Assembly (NCBI GenBank): GCA_963772295.1
Contig: CAVYWO010000013.1
Span: 1 to 64,000, forward strand
Length of the DNA: 64,000 nucleotides
Direction: 5' to 3'
Source: AP-15 sp963772295
Lineage (GTDB): Bacteria; Pseudomonadota; Alphaproteobacteria; ATCC43930; CGMCC-115725
Positions 11,272 through 21,373 of this stretch are shown one piece after another. The notes beneath the pieces were generated by a model that saw only the letters and a program-made list of their open reading frames with translations, was not told where the DNA came from and searched no databases. A program made the position numbers and the translations under genes. Positions within the stretch are counted from its first letter, which is position 1. Every line of letters begins with the position of its first letter.

Positions 11272-13703
11272 GCGCCGAACCGGCAACCGCAGTCGAAACC
11301 CCGGCCGCCCGCACGCAGCAGCTCGAAGGCCTCGGCACCCGCAGAAAGCGCGTCGAGGACGTGCGCTTCACCCAGGGCAAGGGCCGCTATGTCGACGACA
11401 TCAAGCTCGCCGGCATGCTGTTCGGCGATTTCGTCCGCTCGCCGCACGGCCATGCGCGGATCAAGTCGATCGACAAAGAGGCGGCGCTGGCGCTGCCGGG
11501 CGTCAAGGCGGTGCTGACCGCCGAGGATCTAAAGCCGCTCAAGCTGCACTGGATGCCGACATTGGCCGGCGACGTCCAGGCCGTGCTAGCCGACGAAAAG
11601 GTGCTGTTCCAGGGCCAGGAGGTCGCCTTCGTCGTCGCCGAGGACCGCTATGTCGCGGCCGATGCCGTCGATCTCGTCGAGGTCGAATACGAGGCCTTGC
11701 CGGCGCTCGTCGATCCGGACAAGGCGCTCGCCGCCGACGCGCCGGTGCTGCGCGAGGACCTAAAGGACAAAGCGAGCGGCGCGCACGGTCCGCGCAAGCA
11801 TCACAATCACATCTTCACCTGGGAAATCGGCGATGCCGAGCGGACGGCGCGGGCAATCGCGACGGCTGCGGTCGTCGCGCGCGAGCGGATCGTCTACCAG
11901 CGCGTTCACCCGTGCCCGCTCGAAACCTGCGGCTGCGTCGCGTCGATGGACAAGGTGAACGGCCAGCTGACGGTCTGGGGCACGTTCCAGGCGCCGCATG
12001 CGGTGCGCACCGTCGCCTCGCTGATCTCCCAAATCCCCGAGCACAAAATCCGCATCGTCTCGCCGGACATCGGCGGCGGCTTCGGCAACAAAGTCGGCGT
12101 TTATCCCGGCTATGTTTGCGCGATCGTCGCCTCGATCGTGCTCGGCGTACCGGTCAAATGGGTCGAGGACCGGATGGAGAACCTGCAGGCGACCGCCTTC
12201 GCCCGCGACTACCACATGGACGGCGAAATCGCTGCCACCACGGAAGGCCGCATCACCGCGTTGCGCTGCCATGTGCTTGCCGACCACGGCGCGTTCGATG
12301 CCTGCGCCGACCCGACCAAATACCCGGCCGGCTTTTTCAGCATCTGCACCGGCTCCTACGACATCCCGACGGCGCATGTCACGGTCGACGGCGTCTACAC
12401 CAACAAGGCGCCGGGCGGCGTCGCCTATCGCTGCTCCTTCCGGGTCACCGAGGCCTCGTATCTCATCGAACGCATGATCGACGTCCTGGCGCGCAAGCTC
12501 GGGGTCGACCCGGCGGAAATCCGGCGCCGCAACCTCGTCAAGAAGGAGCAGTTTCCGTACCGCTCGGCGCTCGGCTGGGAATACGACAGCGGCGACTACC
12601 TGACGGCGCTCGACAAGGCCCTCGACGCGGTTGGCTACGCTGCGCTGCGCGACGAGCAGCGGCGCAATCGGGAAGCCTTCGGCCGCGGCGAGACGCGCAG
12701 GCTGATGGGCATCGGGGTCAGCTTCTTCACCGAGATCGTCGGCGCCGGGCCGATCAAGAACTGCGACATCCTGGGCCTCGGCATGTTCGATTCCTGCGAG
12801 ATCCGCGTCCACCCGACCGGCAGTGCGATCGCGCGGCTCGGCACGATCAGCCAGGGTCAGGGCCACGCGACGACCTTCGCCCAGATCCTGGCGAGCGAGA
12901 TCGGCATCCCGGCGGCCAACATCACGATCGAAGAGGGCGACACCGACACGGCACCCTATGGGCTCGGCACCTACGGCTCGCGCTCGACCCCGGTCGCCGG
13001 TGCGGCGGCGGCGATGGCCGGACGCAAGATCCGGGCGAAGGCGCAGATGATCGCCGCCCATCTGCTCGAAGTTCACGACGATGACCTCGAATGGGACGTC
13101 GATCGTTTCCGCGTCAAGGGCGTGCCGGAGCTGTCGAAGACAATGAAGGAGCTCGCCTTTGCCGCCTACAACAACGTGCCGCCGGGCATGGAGCCGGGGC
13201 TCGAGGCGGTCAGCTATTACGACCCGCCGAACATGACCTACCCGTTCGGCGCCTATGTCTGCGTCGTCGATGTCGATGTCGATACCGGGGTCACCGAGAT
13301 CCGCCGGTTCTACGCGCTCGACGATTGCGGCACGCGCATCAATCCGATGATCGTCGAGGGGCAGGTGCATGGCGGGCTGACCGAGGCGCTCGCGATCGCG
13401 ATGGCGCAGGAAATGGACTACGACGAATTCGGCAATCTCAGGAATGCGAGCCTCCTCGACTTCTTTCTGCCGACCGCGGTCGAGACGCCGCATTGGGAGA
13501 CCGACTACACGACGACGCCGTCGCCGCACCATCCGATCGGCGCCAAGGGCGTCGGCGAGTCGCCGAACGTCGGCGGCGTCTCCGCCTTTTCGAATGCGGT
13601 CAACGACGCCTTCGCGCATCTCGGCGTGACCCACATGCCGATGCCGCACGATCACTGGCGGGTGTGGCAGACCGCGGAGCGCCTCGGGCTCACCGCGGGC
13701 TGA
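11268..13703 (+). CDS. coxL: form I aerobic CO dehydrogenase large (molybdenum) subunit
   Basis: An 811-aa catalytic subunit binding the Mo-Cu and molybdopterin cofactor; oxidises CO to CO2. It carries AYRCSFR at residues 386-392, the form I active-site loop with the Cys that binds Cu, not the AYRGAGR of form II. The catalytic Glu motif GVGESP is near the C-terminus. Start overlaps the coxS stop. The order M-S-L is canonical for form I operons. No coxD, E, F or G follows, so maturation genes would have to lie elsewhere. Confidence 0.94.
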   Translation: MSAEPATAVETPAARTQQLEGLGTRRKRVEDVRFTQGKGRYVDDIKLAGMLFGDFVRSPHGHARIKSIDKEAALALPGVKAVLTAEDLKPLKLHWMPTLAGDVQAVLADEKVLFQGQEVAFVVAEDRYVAADAVDLVEVEYEALPALVDPDKALAADAPVLREDLKDKASGAHGPRKHHNHIFTWEIGDAERTARAIATAAVVARERIVYQRVHPCPLETCGCVASMDKVNGQLTVWGTFQAPHAVRTVASLISQIPEHKIRIVSPDIGGGFGNKVGVYPGYVCAIVASIVLGVPVKWVEDRMENLQATAFARDYHMDGEIAATTEGRITALRCHVLADHGAFDACADPTKYPAGFFSICTGSYDIPTAHVTVDGVYTNKAPGGVAYRCSFRVTEASYLIERMIDVLARKLGVDPAEIRRRNLVKKEQFPYRSALGWEYDSGDYLTALDKALDAVGYAALRDEQRRNREAFGRGETRRLMGIGVSFFTEIVGAGPIKNCDILGLGMFDSCEIRVHPTGSAIARLGTISQGQGHATTFAQILASEIGIPAANITIEEGDTDTAPYGLGTYGSRSTPVAGAAAAMAGRKIRAKAQMIAAHLLEVHDDDLEWDVDRFRVKGVPELSKTMKELAFAAYNNVPPGMEPGLEAVSYYDPPNMTYPFGAYVCVVDVDVDTGVTEIRRFYALDDCGTRINPMIVEGQVHGGLTEALAIAMAQEMDYDEFGNLRNASLLDFFLPTAVETPHWETDYTTTPSPHHPIGAKGVGESPNVGGVSAFSNAVNDAFAHLGVTHMPMPHDHWRVWQTAERLGLTAG

Positions 13704-14282
13704 ACTGGGGGAGCCCCGGACGGTTCGGCTGCATCCGGGACGCGGTTGCACCGGGGACCGCTATCGGCGCGGAGGAGACGGGGCGATCGCGACTGATCTC
13801 TCCGTCTCGGTCCGGAGACTCTCGGGTGGCCCGGTGTATTCTTTTCCTCTCGATGGAACCGAGGGTTTGAGAGGGGTGAGCGCCCTCAGCGCGGATCGAC
13901 GGAAACAACGAAGGCGGTCGCCGACGCCGATCACGGCATCGCCGATCAGGCGGCTTTCCGGGGGATCACCGCGGCCGTGACCTCACAGGGGCCCGAGCAG
14001 GCCCTCGCTCTGTGAATACCGTGGACTGCCCCGGGGGTGTGCGGCGCGACCGTGCCGGAGAGCAGCAAAGTATGATCAGGAAGTCGGCGTGGGCCGTCTT
14101 CCATACCTCGAAGGGATGCGCGTCGGCGTGCTCGACGATACGAAGTGGAACGCCAACCGCCTGTTGCGCAAGACCGCGGCCCGACAGCCCGGCTCGGCGC
14201 GCAGGTCGCGCCGAGTTCCGACACTATGCGATCAACCGGACCCCGGCGGCGCCAACGTTTCCTAGGCTCGCCCGCGATTAGA
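13704..14282. other. 580 bp with a possible gene remnant, no intact gene
   Basis: Nothing intact. On the plus strand about 14085-14200 reads LPYLEGMRVGVLDDTKWNAN then RLLRKTAAR. It looks like the beginning of a UGSC-like protein but has no start or continuation. Upstream, 13920-14013 encodes a possible C-terminal tail (VADADHGIADQAAFRGITAA). Both assignments are weak. Confidence 0.3.
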
Positions 14283-14302
14283 GTTCATCGCCGTCGCCGG
14301 TG
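14283..14302 (+). repeat. 20-bp direct repeat, left of higBA
   Basis: GTTCATCGCCGTCGCCGGTG is repeated exactly at 15132-15151. The two copies bracket the higBA pair. Confidence 0.7.
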
Positions 14303-14328
14303 GCAGCGCCCCGGACGGGCTGGTGTGT

Positions 14329-14655
14329 TTAGGCCGCTTCCACCTCGCGTTGAACGATCGCGCCGAGCTCCTGCCTGGCAATCGCAAGGTCATAGTTCGC
14401 CTGCAGGTTCATCCAGAACTGCGCACTTGTGCCGAAATAGCGTCCAAGCCGCAAAGCAGTTTCCGGCGATATCGCGCGACGGCCACGCACGATGTCAGAC
14501 ACGCGGTTTGCGGGCACCCGTAGCTTGAGAGCGAGCGCATTCGCGGTCAGAGAACGCGCTCCAAGCTCCGCAGCGAGGGTCCGGCCTGGGTGTACCGGCG
14601 GCACCTCCATGCCGCCGGGGAATTCGAAGATCTCGGTATTCATCGCCAACTTCAT
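14329..14655 (-). CDS. higA: HigA-family antitoxin
   Basis: A 108-aa XRE-type antitoxin. It has PPVHPGRTLAAEL, the HigA signature, then a helix-turn-helix (LTANALALKLRVPANRVSDI, RGRRAISPETALRLGRYFG) and TSAQFWMNLQANYDL. Start ATG overlaps the toxin stop (ATGA), so the pair is coupled and in the toxin-first order typical of higBA. It neutralises the toxin and probably represses the operon. Confidence 0.9.
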   Translation of the reverse strand: MKLAMNTEIFEFPGGMEVPPVHPGRTLAAELGARSLTANALALKLRVPANRVSDIVRGRRAISPETALRLGRYFGTSAQFWMNLQANYDLAIARQELGAIVQREVEAA

Positions 14656-14933
14656 CGGTGCGTGTCGGTGATTTCCACCTCATAGGCGTCGCCATCACGA
14701 AACTTGAAGATGATCCGCCATCTACCGTTCACGTCGACGGACCAGAAATCTCGGAGCGGTCCTTTGAGCTTGTGAAGCCCGACACTGTTTAGCTTGCCAA
14801 GGTCATCCAGCGATGTCGTCGCGTGCAGTTCGGCGATCCGCTGTTTCGCTAAGTCCTCGTCAAGCCCAGGAAATTTCGATTTACTCTGCTGTATAAATTG
14901 CACTGTGGCAGAGTTTGACACCGACTTTATCAC
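14652..14933 (-). CDS. higB: HigB/RelE-type toxin
   Basis: About 93 aa from GTG (VIKSVSNSATVQFIQQSKSK). The RelE-like fold is visible: the helix GLDEDLAKQRIAELHATTSL, then LHKLKGPLRDFWSVDVNGRW and RIIFKFRDGDAYEVEITD. Family knowledge: ribosome-dependent mRNA interferase. A longer frame extends upstream from 15011, but its N-terminus does not resemble the family. Situated between two 20-bp direct repeats, so the pair may be a mobile unit. Confidence 0.88.
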   Translation of the reverse strand: MIKSVSNSATVQFIQQSKSKFPGLDEDLAKQRIAELHATTSLDDLGKLNSVGLHKLKGPLRDFWSVDVNGRWRIIFKFRDGDAYEVEITDTHR

Positions 14934-15131
14934 GTCGTCGTCTCCTAAGGGGGAAGCGCCAGCACATAGGACTTTCCTTTCCAGAACGATTACGAAGATT
15001 ATGACGCACACGGGTCAAGGCCAGCTCATCGCATCGGATGATCCTCCTCCCGAACATGCAAGACATAATACGCGCCACGTAATTTGTCAAGCGTATACGT
15101 CGGTGGCTCAGGTGTGTCACCGTGGCAAAAG

Positions 15132-15151
15132 GTTCATCGCCGTCGCCGGTG
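15132..15151 (+). repeat. 20-bp direct repeat, right of higBA
   Basis: Exact second copy of the repeat at 14283-14302, about 200 bp upstream of the higB start. Confidence 0.7.
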
Positions 15152-15575
15152 CCTCGGTGCAGCACCCGCTGTAAGGGGCGGTAGGGGTGAGGGTCGCGGT
15201 TGCGACGGTTCCAGCTTCGCCAGGAAGGCGAGCGCTGGTACGCCGGACGAGGAGCGGCGCGTACGCCTGCGAGAAGGAAGCCGAGGAAGCCGGTGACCGC
15301 GCCACTCGAAACGGCCGGTAACAACTCCACCGCTCGGTTTTGGGAGCCCGAACACATGACGAAAACGTCCTGAGACGAGCCCCCCGCCGTCATCGACCAT
15401 CCGCTCGGCACCTCGAGCGACGCGAAAAGCGATCGCGCGCCGAACAGGCCATACCCCCATGTCTGCGGATCTGGCTCGGGTCGTGAGCGGCCGAGGTGCG
15501 CGCGCGATTGCTATTGACGCAATGCCATATTCCGTATATATAGACACGCAATACGCAACGACACGAAGCAACTCG
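15152..15575. other. 424 bp without a supported gene
   Basis: No convincing protein. The last 60 bases before the DUF5681 relic are A/T-rich, with TTGACG (15514) and TATATA (15535) at 15-bp spacing, which could be a leftover promoter. Confidence 0.4.
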
Positions 15576-16078
15576 ATGAGCGACGAGATTGCGCCGCGGC
15601 CGCCGGCGCGCGGGCGCAGGCGGCCGTTCCAGCCGGGGCAGTCAGGCAATCCCGCGGGCCGGCGGCGGGGCTCCCGAAACAAGGCGACGCTCGCCGCGGC
15701 GACTTTGCTCGATGGCGAAGCCCTAGGGTTGATGCGCAGAGCCGGGGTGTAAAAACCCTGGGCGGCGCTCGCAGGCGACATCTCTCTGCCGTCGCTCGCG
15801 GCCATCGGCAACGGCGAAATTGACGAACCGTCGCCGCAGAACCTGTCGCCAGCGATGAATGCGGTCACGACAGCGCTCGCGTGCGGCGAGATCACGCCGG
15901 GCGAGGCGGCGACGATCGCCGGGGTCTACGAGACCTTCGTGCGAACGGCCGGCACTGTCAGGGAGAAGATCGCCCGCGGCAATCTGCTGCAGATCTTGAC
16001 GGCCGGCGACGATGTCCGAAAACGAGGACGAGGACATCGGCGATGCCGAAGCCATCGACGATTGCGACCCGTAGACGG
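15576..16078 (+). pseudogene. DUF5681 phage-type protein, broken
   Basis: Starts MSDEIAPRPPARGRRRPFQP, then GQSGNPAGRRRGSRNKATL, the DUF5681 core that in phages precedes the terminase. Frame and spacing then fail: a TAA lies at about 15750. A later segment (AMNAVTTALACGEITPGEAA, then TIAGVYETFVR) is the normal C-terminal part, and an acidic tail (MSENEDEDIGDAEAIDDCDP) appears in yet another frame. No terminase follows. One of three DUF5681 copies in the window. Confidence 0.65.
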
Positions 16079-16474
16079 CGCCGGCCGCCGGCTGCCGGCT
16101 GCCGGCTGCCGGCGAGACAATTCGTCGAAGGGTCCTTATTCAACCCAAAGGAAAAATCCTCCTGTAGATTTTCTGCAGATGCAGGAAGCAGAAATCGCGC
16201 CGTGCAATTCGTGGTTGATGGTTCGAAAAGCGGCGCCGGGATGGCCAATGGCGCGGCGGCGACGCGCCGCGCGAACCGCCCCCTGGTCGGCCGCCTCGTC
16301 CGCGAGGTTCAGCGCCACAAATGTGTTGCGTCACCATGGTCCTCGATCCGCTGTCGATTGACTCCCGTTTTCGAAACTACGCGATCGCAAACCGCATACC
16401 GCCAGGCCCGGCCGCCCCACCAGCCCCAGCCCCCTTGCTCCGCCGTCGCCGCTGGGCGATATCAACCGGCGCAC
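16079..16474. other. gap with a 7-bp tandem repeat, no gene
   Basis: 16087-16113 holds almost four copies of GCCGGCT. The rest has no supported frame. The MFS gene begins at 16475; its upstream extension carries no domain. Confidence 0.5.
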
Positions 16475-17680
16475 ATGCCGATCCTGTTCCTCATCGTCTT
16501 TATCGACCTCGTCGGGTTCGGCCTCGTCATCCCGCTGCTGCCCTTCTATGGGGTGCGTTTTGGTGCGACCGCACCCGAGGTGACCTGGCTGCTCGCCACC
16601 TATTCGCTGTGTCAGCTGTTGACCGCGCCGTTTTGGGGCCGGCTCAGCGACCGGGTCGGCAGGCGCCCGGTGCTGATGGCGAGCATGACCGCCTCGGCCT
16701 GCGCCTATTTATGGCTCGGCGCCGCCGACGCGCTGTGGATGCTGTTTGCGGCGCGAGCGCTGGCCGGCGCCTGCGCCGGCAACATCGCGGCGGCGCAGGC
16801 CTATATCGCCGACATCACGCCGCCGGAAGAGCGCGCCCACGGCATGGGGATGATCGGCGCCGCGTTTGGTCTCGGTTTTATTTTCGGGCCGGCGCTCGGC
16901 GGCTTTCTCGCCGGGAACGATCCGGCGACCGCCAATCTCGAGGTCCCGGCTTGGGCCGCCGCCGGGTTGTCGCTCGCCGCGCTCGCGGGCGTGCTCCTCT
17001 TGTTGCGCGAGAGCCATGCCCTCGACCGGCGCGGGCTCGCGCCGCCATCGCGCCGCGTCGGCGCGATCCTGGAGGCGCTGCGCCGGCCGGTTCTGTCGCG
17101 GCTGATCGTGATCTTTTTCCTGGTGATTCTCGCCTTTGCCGCGATGGAGAGCATCTTTGCGCTCTGGGCGTTGCGGCAGCTCGATTGGGGGCCGGAGCGG
17201 GTCGGCTATGCCTTCGCCTATCTCGGTCTCGTCTCGGCGGTCATGCAGGGCGGGCTGACCGGCCGGCTGACCAAGCGCCATGGCGAGAAGCGGCTGCTGC
17301 TGTGCGGCCTCGTCCTGCTCGCGATCGGCCTGGTGATCCTGCCGTTCTGCCGCAGTCTCGCGGTTCTCGTCGGCACCTTCGCGGTGTTGGCGATCGGGCT
17401 CGGGCTGACCCAGCCGGCGCTGAACAGCCTGATCTCGCGCCGCGCCGGCGCCGGCGAACAGGGTCAAGTGCTGGGCGTCACGCAATCGGTCGGCAGCCTG
17501 GCACGGGTGATCGGGCCGCCCTTGGCCGGGTATCTGTTTGCCGATCTCGGTCAGGCGAGCCCGTTTCTGTGGGGGGCCGCGACCGTGACCATCGCCTTTT
17601 TCTTGGCGCTCAATCGCTATGGCGGGTTCGGAGCGGCGCCGGTTGTCGAATCCGAGCCGCCGCTCGGTCGGGCGCAGTGA
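16475..17680 (+). CDS. MFS drug-efflux-type transporter (TetA-like)
   Basis: A 401-aa inner-membrane transporter with 12 predicted hydrophobic segments, beginning MPILFLIVFIDLVGFGLVIP. The MFS motif between TM2 and TM3 is GRLSDRVGRRPVL. Overall pattern follows TetA/Bcr-type drug:H+ antiporters. ATG at 16475 is preferred because the segment upstream is low-complexity. Its TGA overlaps the GTG of the ABC exporter, so the two are probably co-transcribed. Substrate unknown. Confidence 0.85.
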   Translation: MPILFLIVFIDLVGFGLVIPLLPFYGVRFGATAPEVTWLLATYSLCQLLTAPFWGRLSDRVGRRPVLMASMTASACAYLWLGAADALWMLFAARALAGACAGNIAAAQAYIADITPPEERAHGMGMIGAAFGLGFIFGPALGGFLAGNDPATANLEVPAWAAAGLSLAALAGVLLLLRESHALDRRGLAPPSRRVGAILEALRRPVLSRLIVIFFLVILAFAAMESIFALWALRQLDWGPERVGYAFAYLGLVSAVMQGGLTGRLTKRHGEKRLLLCGLVLLAIGLVILPFCRSLAVLVGTFAVLAIGLGLTQPALNSLISRRAGAGEQGQVLGVTQSVGSLARVIGPPLAGYLFADLGQASPFLWGAATVTIAFFLALNRYGGFGAAPVVESEPPLGRAQ

Positions 17681-19533
17681 ACCCCCTTCGCCGCCTGCCG
17701 GTGCCCGACTCGCCGCCGCGGCGACCGGGCCGGTTCAAAGCCGAGCTGCGCGCGCTGCGCGTCCTCGCTCCCTATCTGTGGCCGCGGCAGGCCGCGGGGC
17801 TGCGGCTGCGGGTCGTGCTCGCCATCCTGTTCCTGGTCGCCGGCCGCTTCATCAACATCGCCGTGCCGTTTCTCTACCGCCATGCGGTCGACGCTCTCGC
17901 CCCGACCAAGCCGGCGCTGGCGGGCGGTGCGCTCGCAATTCCGGCCGCGGCGATCGTCGCCTACGGTTTCGCCCGGGTCATGTCGCAGGGTTTCACCGAG
18001 CTGCGCAACGCGGTGTTCGCCAAGGTCGGCCAGCGTGCGGTGCGCCATTTGGCGCTCGCGGCCTTCCGCCATGTCCACACCCTGTCGCTGCGCTTTCATC
18101 TCGAGCGGCGCACCGGCGGGCTGTCGCGCGCCATCGAGCGCGGCACCGCCGGCATCGATTTTCTGCTGACCTTTCTGTTGTTCAACATCGTGCCGACGCT
18201 GATCGAAATGCTGCTCGTTTGCGTCATCCTGTGGCGGCTCTTCGGCTGGCTCTATGCCGCGGTGACGCTGTCGACGATCCTTGGCTTTGCCGCCTTCACC
18301 TTCGCCGTCACCGACTGGCGGGTGCGCTTTCGCCGCGACATGAACGAGGCCAACAGCGAGGCCAACACCAGGGCCGTCGACGGCATGCTGAATTTCGAGA
18401 CGGTCAAATATTTTGCCAACGAAGAGCATCAGGCGCTGCGCTACGACGCGGCACTGCGCGTCTACGAGCGGGCCGCGGTCAAAAGCGAGACCACGCTCGC
18501 TTTGCTCAATCTCGGCCAGGGCGCGATCGCCGCCGCCGGCCTTGCCGCGCTGATGCTGATGGCGGCGCATGCCGTCGCCGCGGCGCGGATGACGATCGGC
18601 GATTTCGTGATGATCAATGCCTATCTGATCCAGCTCTCGGTGCCGCTCAACTTCCTCGGGGCCGTCTACCGCAACATCAAGCAATCCCTGACCGATCTCG
18701 AGCAGATGATGGCTCTCCTGGCGATCGAGCCCGAGATCTCCGACCGGCCGCGGGCGCCGGCGCTGCGGGTCGGGCGCGGTCGCCTCGCTTTTCGCCGCGT
18801 CGATTTCGCTTACGACCGGCGCCGGCCGCTCCTCCGCGATGTCGATTTCACGGTGCCGGCCGGGGGGACGGTGGCGCTCGTCGGACCATCGGGCGCCGGC
18901 AAATCGACGATCGCCCGGCTGATCTTCCGGTTCTGGGATGTCGACGCCGGCGCGATCGAGATCGACGGCCAGGACATCCGCGGCGTCACCCAGGACAGCC
19001 TGCGCCGGGCAATCGGCGTGGTGCCGCAGGACACCGTGCTGTTCAACGACACGATCGCCTATAACATCGGCTACGGCCGGCCCGGCGCCGCGCGCTCCGA
19101 GATCGAAGCCGCGGCTCGGCTCGCGCGGATCGATGATTTCATCGCCTCGTTGCCGCACGGCTACGATACGACCGTCGGCGAGCGCGGTCTCAAGCTCTCC
19201 GGCGGCGAGCGGCAGCGCGTTGCCATCGCCCGGGTGATCTTGAAGGCGCCGCAGATCCTGATCTGCGACGAGGCGACCTCGGCGCTCGACACCAAGACCG
19301 AGCGCCAAATCCAGGCGAGCCTCGCCGAGGTCGCGGCCGGCCGCACCACCCTGGTCATCGCCCATCGTCTTTCGACGATCGTCGATGCCGACCAGATTCT
19401 GGTGCTCGAAAGCGGGCGGATCGTCGAGCGCGGCGGCCACGAAGAGTTGCTGCGGCGGCGCGGCGTCTATGCCGCGATGTGGGCGCGCCAGCAGGAAGCG
19501 GCGCGGCACGAGGCGACGCTTGCCGCCGGCTGA
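17677..19533 (+). CDS. Atm1/HMT1-type ABC transporter, fused permease-ATPase
   Basis: A 618-aa half-transporter. About six N-terminal membrane helices (to residue about 330) include the conserved FHLERRTGGLSRAIERG and NFETVKYFANE of the ATM1 family. The nucleotide domain has GPSGAGKST near residue 403, LSGGERQR near 507, and ILICDEATSALD. Family members export glutathione-linked sulphur species or heavy metals. GTG start overlaps the upstream MFS stop. The 3' end overlaps the start of meaB. Confidence 0.9.
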   Translation: MNPLRRLPVPDSPPRRPGRFKAELRALRVLAPYLWPRQAAGLRLRVVLAILFLVAGRFINIAVPFLYRHAVDALAPTKPALAGGALAIPAAAIVAYGFARVMSQGFTELRNAVFAKVGQRAVRHLALAAFRHVHTLSLRFHLERRTGGLSRAIERGTAGIDFLLTFLLFNIVPTLIEMLLVCVILWRLFGWLYAAVTLSTILGFAAFTFAVTDWRVRFRRDMNEANSEANTRAVDGMLNFETVKYFANEEHQALRYDAALRVYERAAVKSETTLALLNLGQGAIAAAGLAALMLMAAHAVAAARMTIGDFVMINAYLIQLSVPLNFLGAVYRNIKQSLTDLEQMMALLAIEPEISDRPRAPALRVGRGRLAFRRVDFAYDRRRPLLRDVDFTVPAGGTVALVGPSGAGKSTIARLIFRFWDVDAGAIEIDGQDIRGVTQDSLRRAIGVVPQDTVLFNDTIAYNIGYGRPGAARSEIEAAARLARIDDFIASLPHGYDTTVGERGLKLSGGERQRVAIARVILKAPQILICDEATSALDTKTERQIQASLAEVAAGRTTLVIAHRLSTIVDADQILVLESGRIVERGGHEELLRRRGVYAAMWARQQEAARHEATLAAG

Positions 19534-20540
19534 GGTTGCCGCCGAGCAGGTTGTCGGACGCGCCGAGGAGGCGGCTCTCGCCGCGGCGCTGCGGCGGGGC
19601 GAGCGGCGGGCACTGGCGCGCGCGATCACGCTTGTCGAGTTCGACCCGGTCCGAGCATCGCGCCGCCGCCGAGCGTCTCGTCGAGGCGATCCTGCCGGAG
19701 AGCGGCGGCGCCGTCCGTCTCGGCATTTCGGGCCCGCCCGGCGCGGGCAAATCGACGTTCATCGAGCGTTTCGGCCTCGCCGGCATCGCCGCCGGCCGGC
19801 GCGTCGCGGTACTCGCCGTCGATCCGGCGGGCAAGCGCGGCGGCGGCGCGATCCTCGGCGACAAGACGCGGATGGTCGAGCTCGGCCGTGCGCCACAGGC
19901 CTTCATCCGCCCGTCCTCGGCCGGAGCGCGGTCGGGCGGTGTCGCCCGCGGCACGCGCGAGGCGATCCTGCTGTGCGCGGCGGCCGGCTTCGACGCGGTC
20001 ATCGTCGAGACGGTCGGCGCCGGGCAGGGCGAGACCGCGGTCGCCGACCTCGTCGACATGTTTGTGCTGATCCTGCCGCCCTTGGCCGGAGACGAATTGC
20101 AGGGGTTGAAGCGCGGCAGCCTCGAACTCGCCGCTCTCGTCCTCGTCAACAAGGCGGACGGCGCGCTCCGCCCCGCGGCGCAGCAGACGGTCGCCGATTA
20201 CGCGAGTGCGTTGCGCCTGCTGCGGCCATTCCTGCCCGAATGGCCAGCGCAAGTGCGCGCCGTCTCGGCGCTCACCGGCGCCGGCGTTGCCGAGACATGG
20301 GACGATGTCGAGGCGTTCCGCGCGGCGCTCGAAGCCTCGGGCAGCTGGTCATGGCGGCGCCGCGAGCAGGCGCGCACCGCCCTGTGGGCCGAGATCGGCG
20401 ACCGCCTCCTCGACCGGTTTCGCGGCGCCCCGGCGATCGCCCGCCATCTCGCCGCCGTCGAGAGCGAGGTCATGGCCGGCACCCGCCTTCCTGCCGCCGC
20501 GGCCCGAACGCTGCTCGCCGAATTCTTCGGCGCGGGGTAA
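19520..20540 (+). CDS. meaB: MeaB/ArgK-family P-loop GTPase, one frameshift
   Basis: G3E GTPase that protects and loads methylmalonyl-CoA or related B12 mutases. The N-terminus (LPPAEVAAEQVVGRAEEAAL) is in one frame from TTG at 19520. Near 19640 one extra T (GAGTTCGAC) shifts to the frame with RLGISGPPGAGKSTFIERFG, DPAGKRGGGAILGDKTRM, ETVGAGQGET and LVNKAD. About 340 aa in total. It overlaps the exporter gene's stop. No mutase gene is in view. Confidence 0.85.
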
Positions 20541-20544
20541 TCCC

Positions 20545-21373
20545 GACCATAGCCGCGCCTTCGGGGCGCTCCATCCCTAGGCATGCCATCGTAACCGACC
20601 CGCCTTACGGCATCTTGGAATACCAAGACAAGGACCACGAGAAGCTCCGCGCCGGCCGGGGCGGCATTTGGCCCATTCCGCCGTCTTTTGACGGGACGAG
20701 ACGCAAGCCCTTGCCCCGCTTTACGATCCTCTCGCAAGGCGACCTCGCGGTTCTGCATGGTTTCTTCAGCGCGTTTGCCCGCCACGCCCTAACAGCATTG
20801 GTGCCCGGTGGCCATGTTTTCATTGCCTCGAACCCGCTGGTCTCATCGCTCGCGTTTCATGCATTTCAGAACGCGGGCTTCGAGAAGCGCGGCGAAATAA
20901 TTCGGTTGGTCCGAACGCTTCGCGGCGGTTACAAGCCAAAGGGCTCCGAAACGGACTTTCCTGAAGTATCGGTAATGCCAAGGTCATGCTGGGAACTGTG
21001 GGGGATTTTTCGCAAACCGTTCGATGGCACGGTCGCGCAAAATCTGCGCCGTTGGGGTGCCGGCGGGTTGCGGCGACTTGCGGGCGGCGAGCCACTGAAG
21101 GATGTGGTGGCGTGCTCGCCGACGCGCGGCCGGGAGAAGACGATCGCCCCGCATCCCTCAATCAAGCCCCAACGCTTCCTTCGACAGATCGTCCGGGCGT
21201 CTCTGCCTTTGGGCCTTGGGGTCATCTACGATCCCTTCGCCGGCAGTGCCTCGACCTTGGCCGCGGCTGGAGCTCTCGGGTATCACGCCATCGGGACCGA
21301 TCGCGATCTCGAATATCTTGAAATGGGCTGCAAAGCGTTCGCCGCGTTGATGGCAATGCCCTTCGACAGATGA
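20545..21373 (+). pseudogene. DNA amino-methyltransferase, 5' truncated
   Basis: The frame contains VTDPPYGILEYQ (motif IV, DPPY) and, near its end, YDPFAGSASTLAAAGALGYH (motif I), the order of beta-class N4/N6 DNA methyltransferases. No start codon lies between the meaB stop at 20540 and DPPY, and the usual leader is absent, so the gene was cut by a junction directly behind meaB. Its TGA overlaps the ATG of the next small frame, suggesting a former two-gene modification or restriction operon. Confidence 0.75.

Noticed and set aside
11760..13751. 663-codon minus-strand frame over coxL
   Set aside because: Composition typical of the reverse complement of a GC-rich gene; coxL is well supported on the plus strand.
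16087..16113. Short GCCGGCT tandem array considered as CRISPR or origin iterons
   Set aside because: Only about four 7-bp units without spacers or an adjacent replication gene.
17617..19629. 670-codon minus-strand frame over the ABC exporter
   Set aside because: Shadow of a strongly supported plus-strand ABC transporter.
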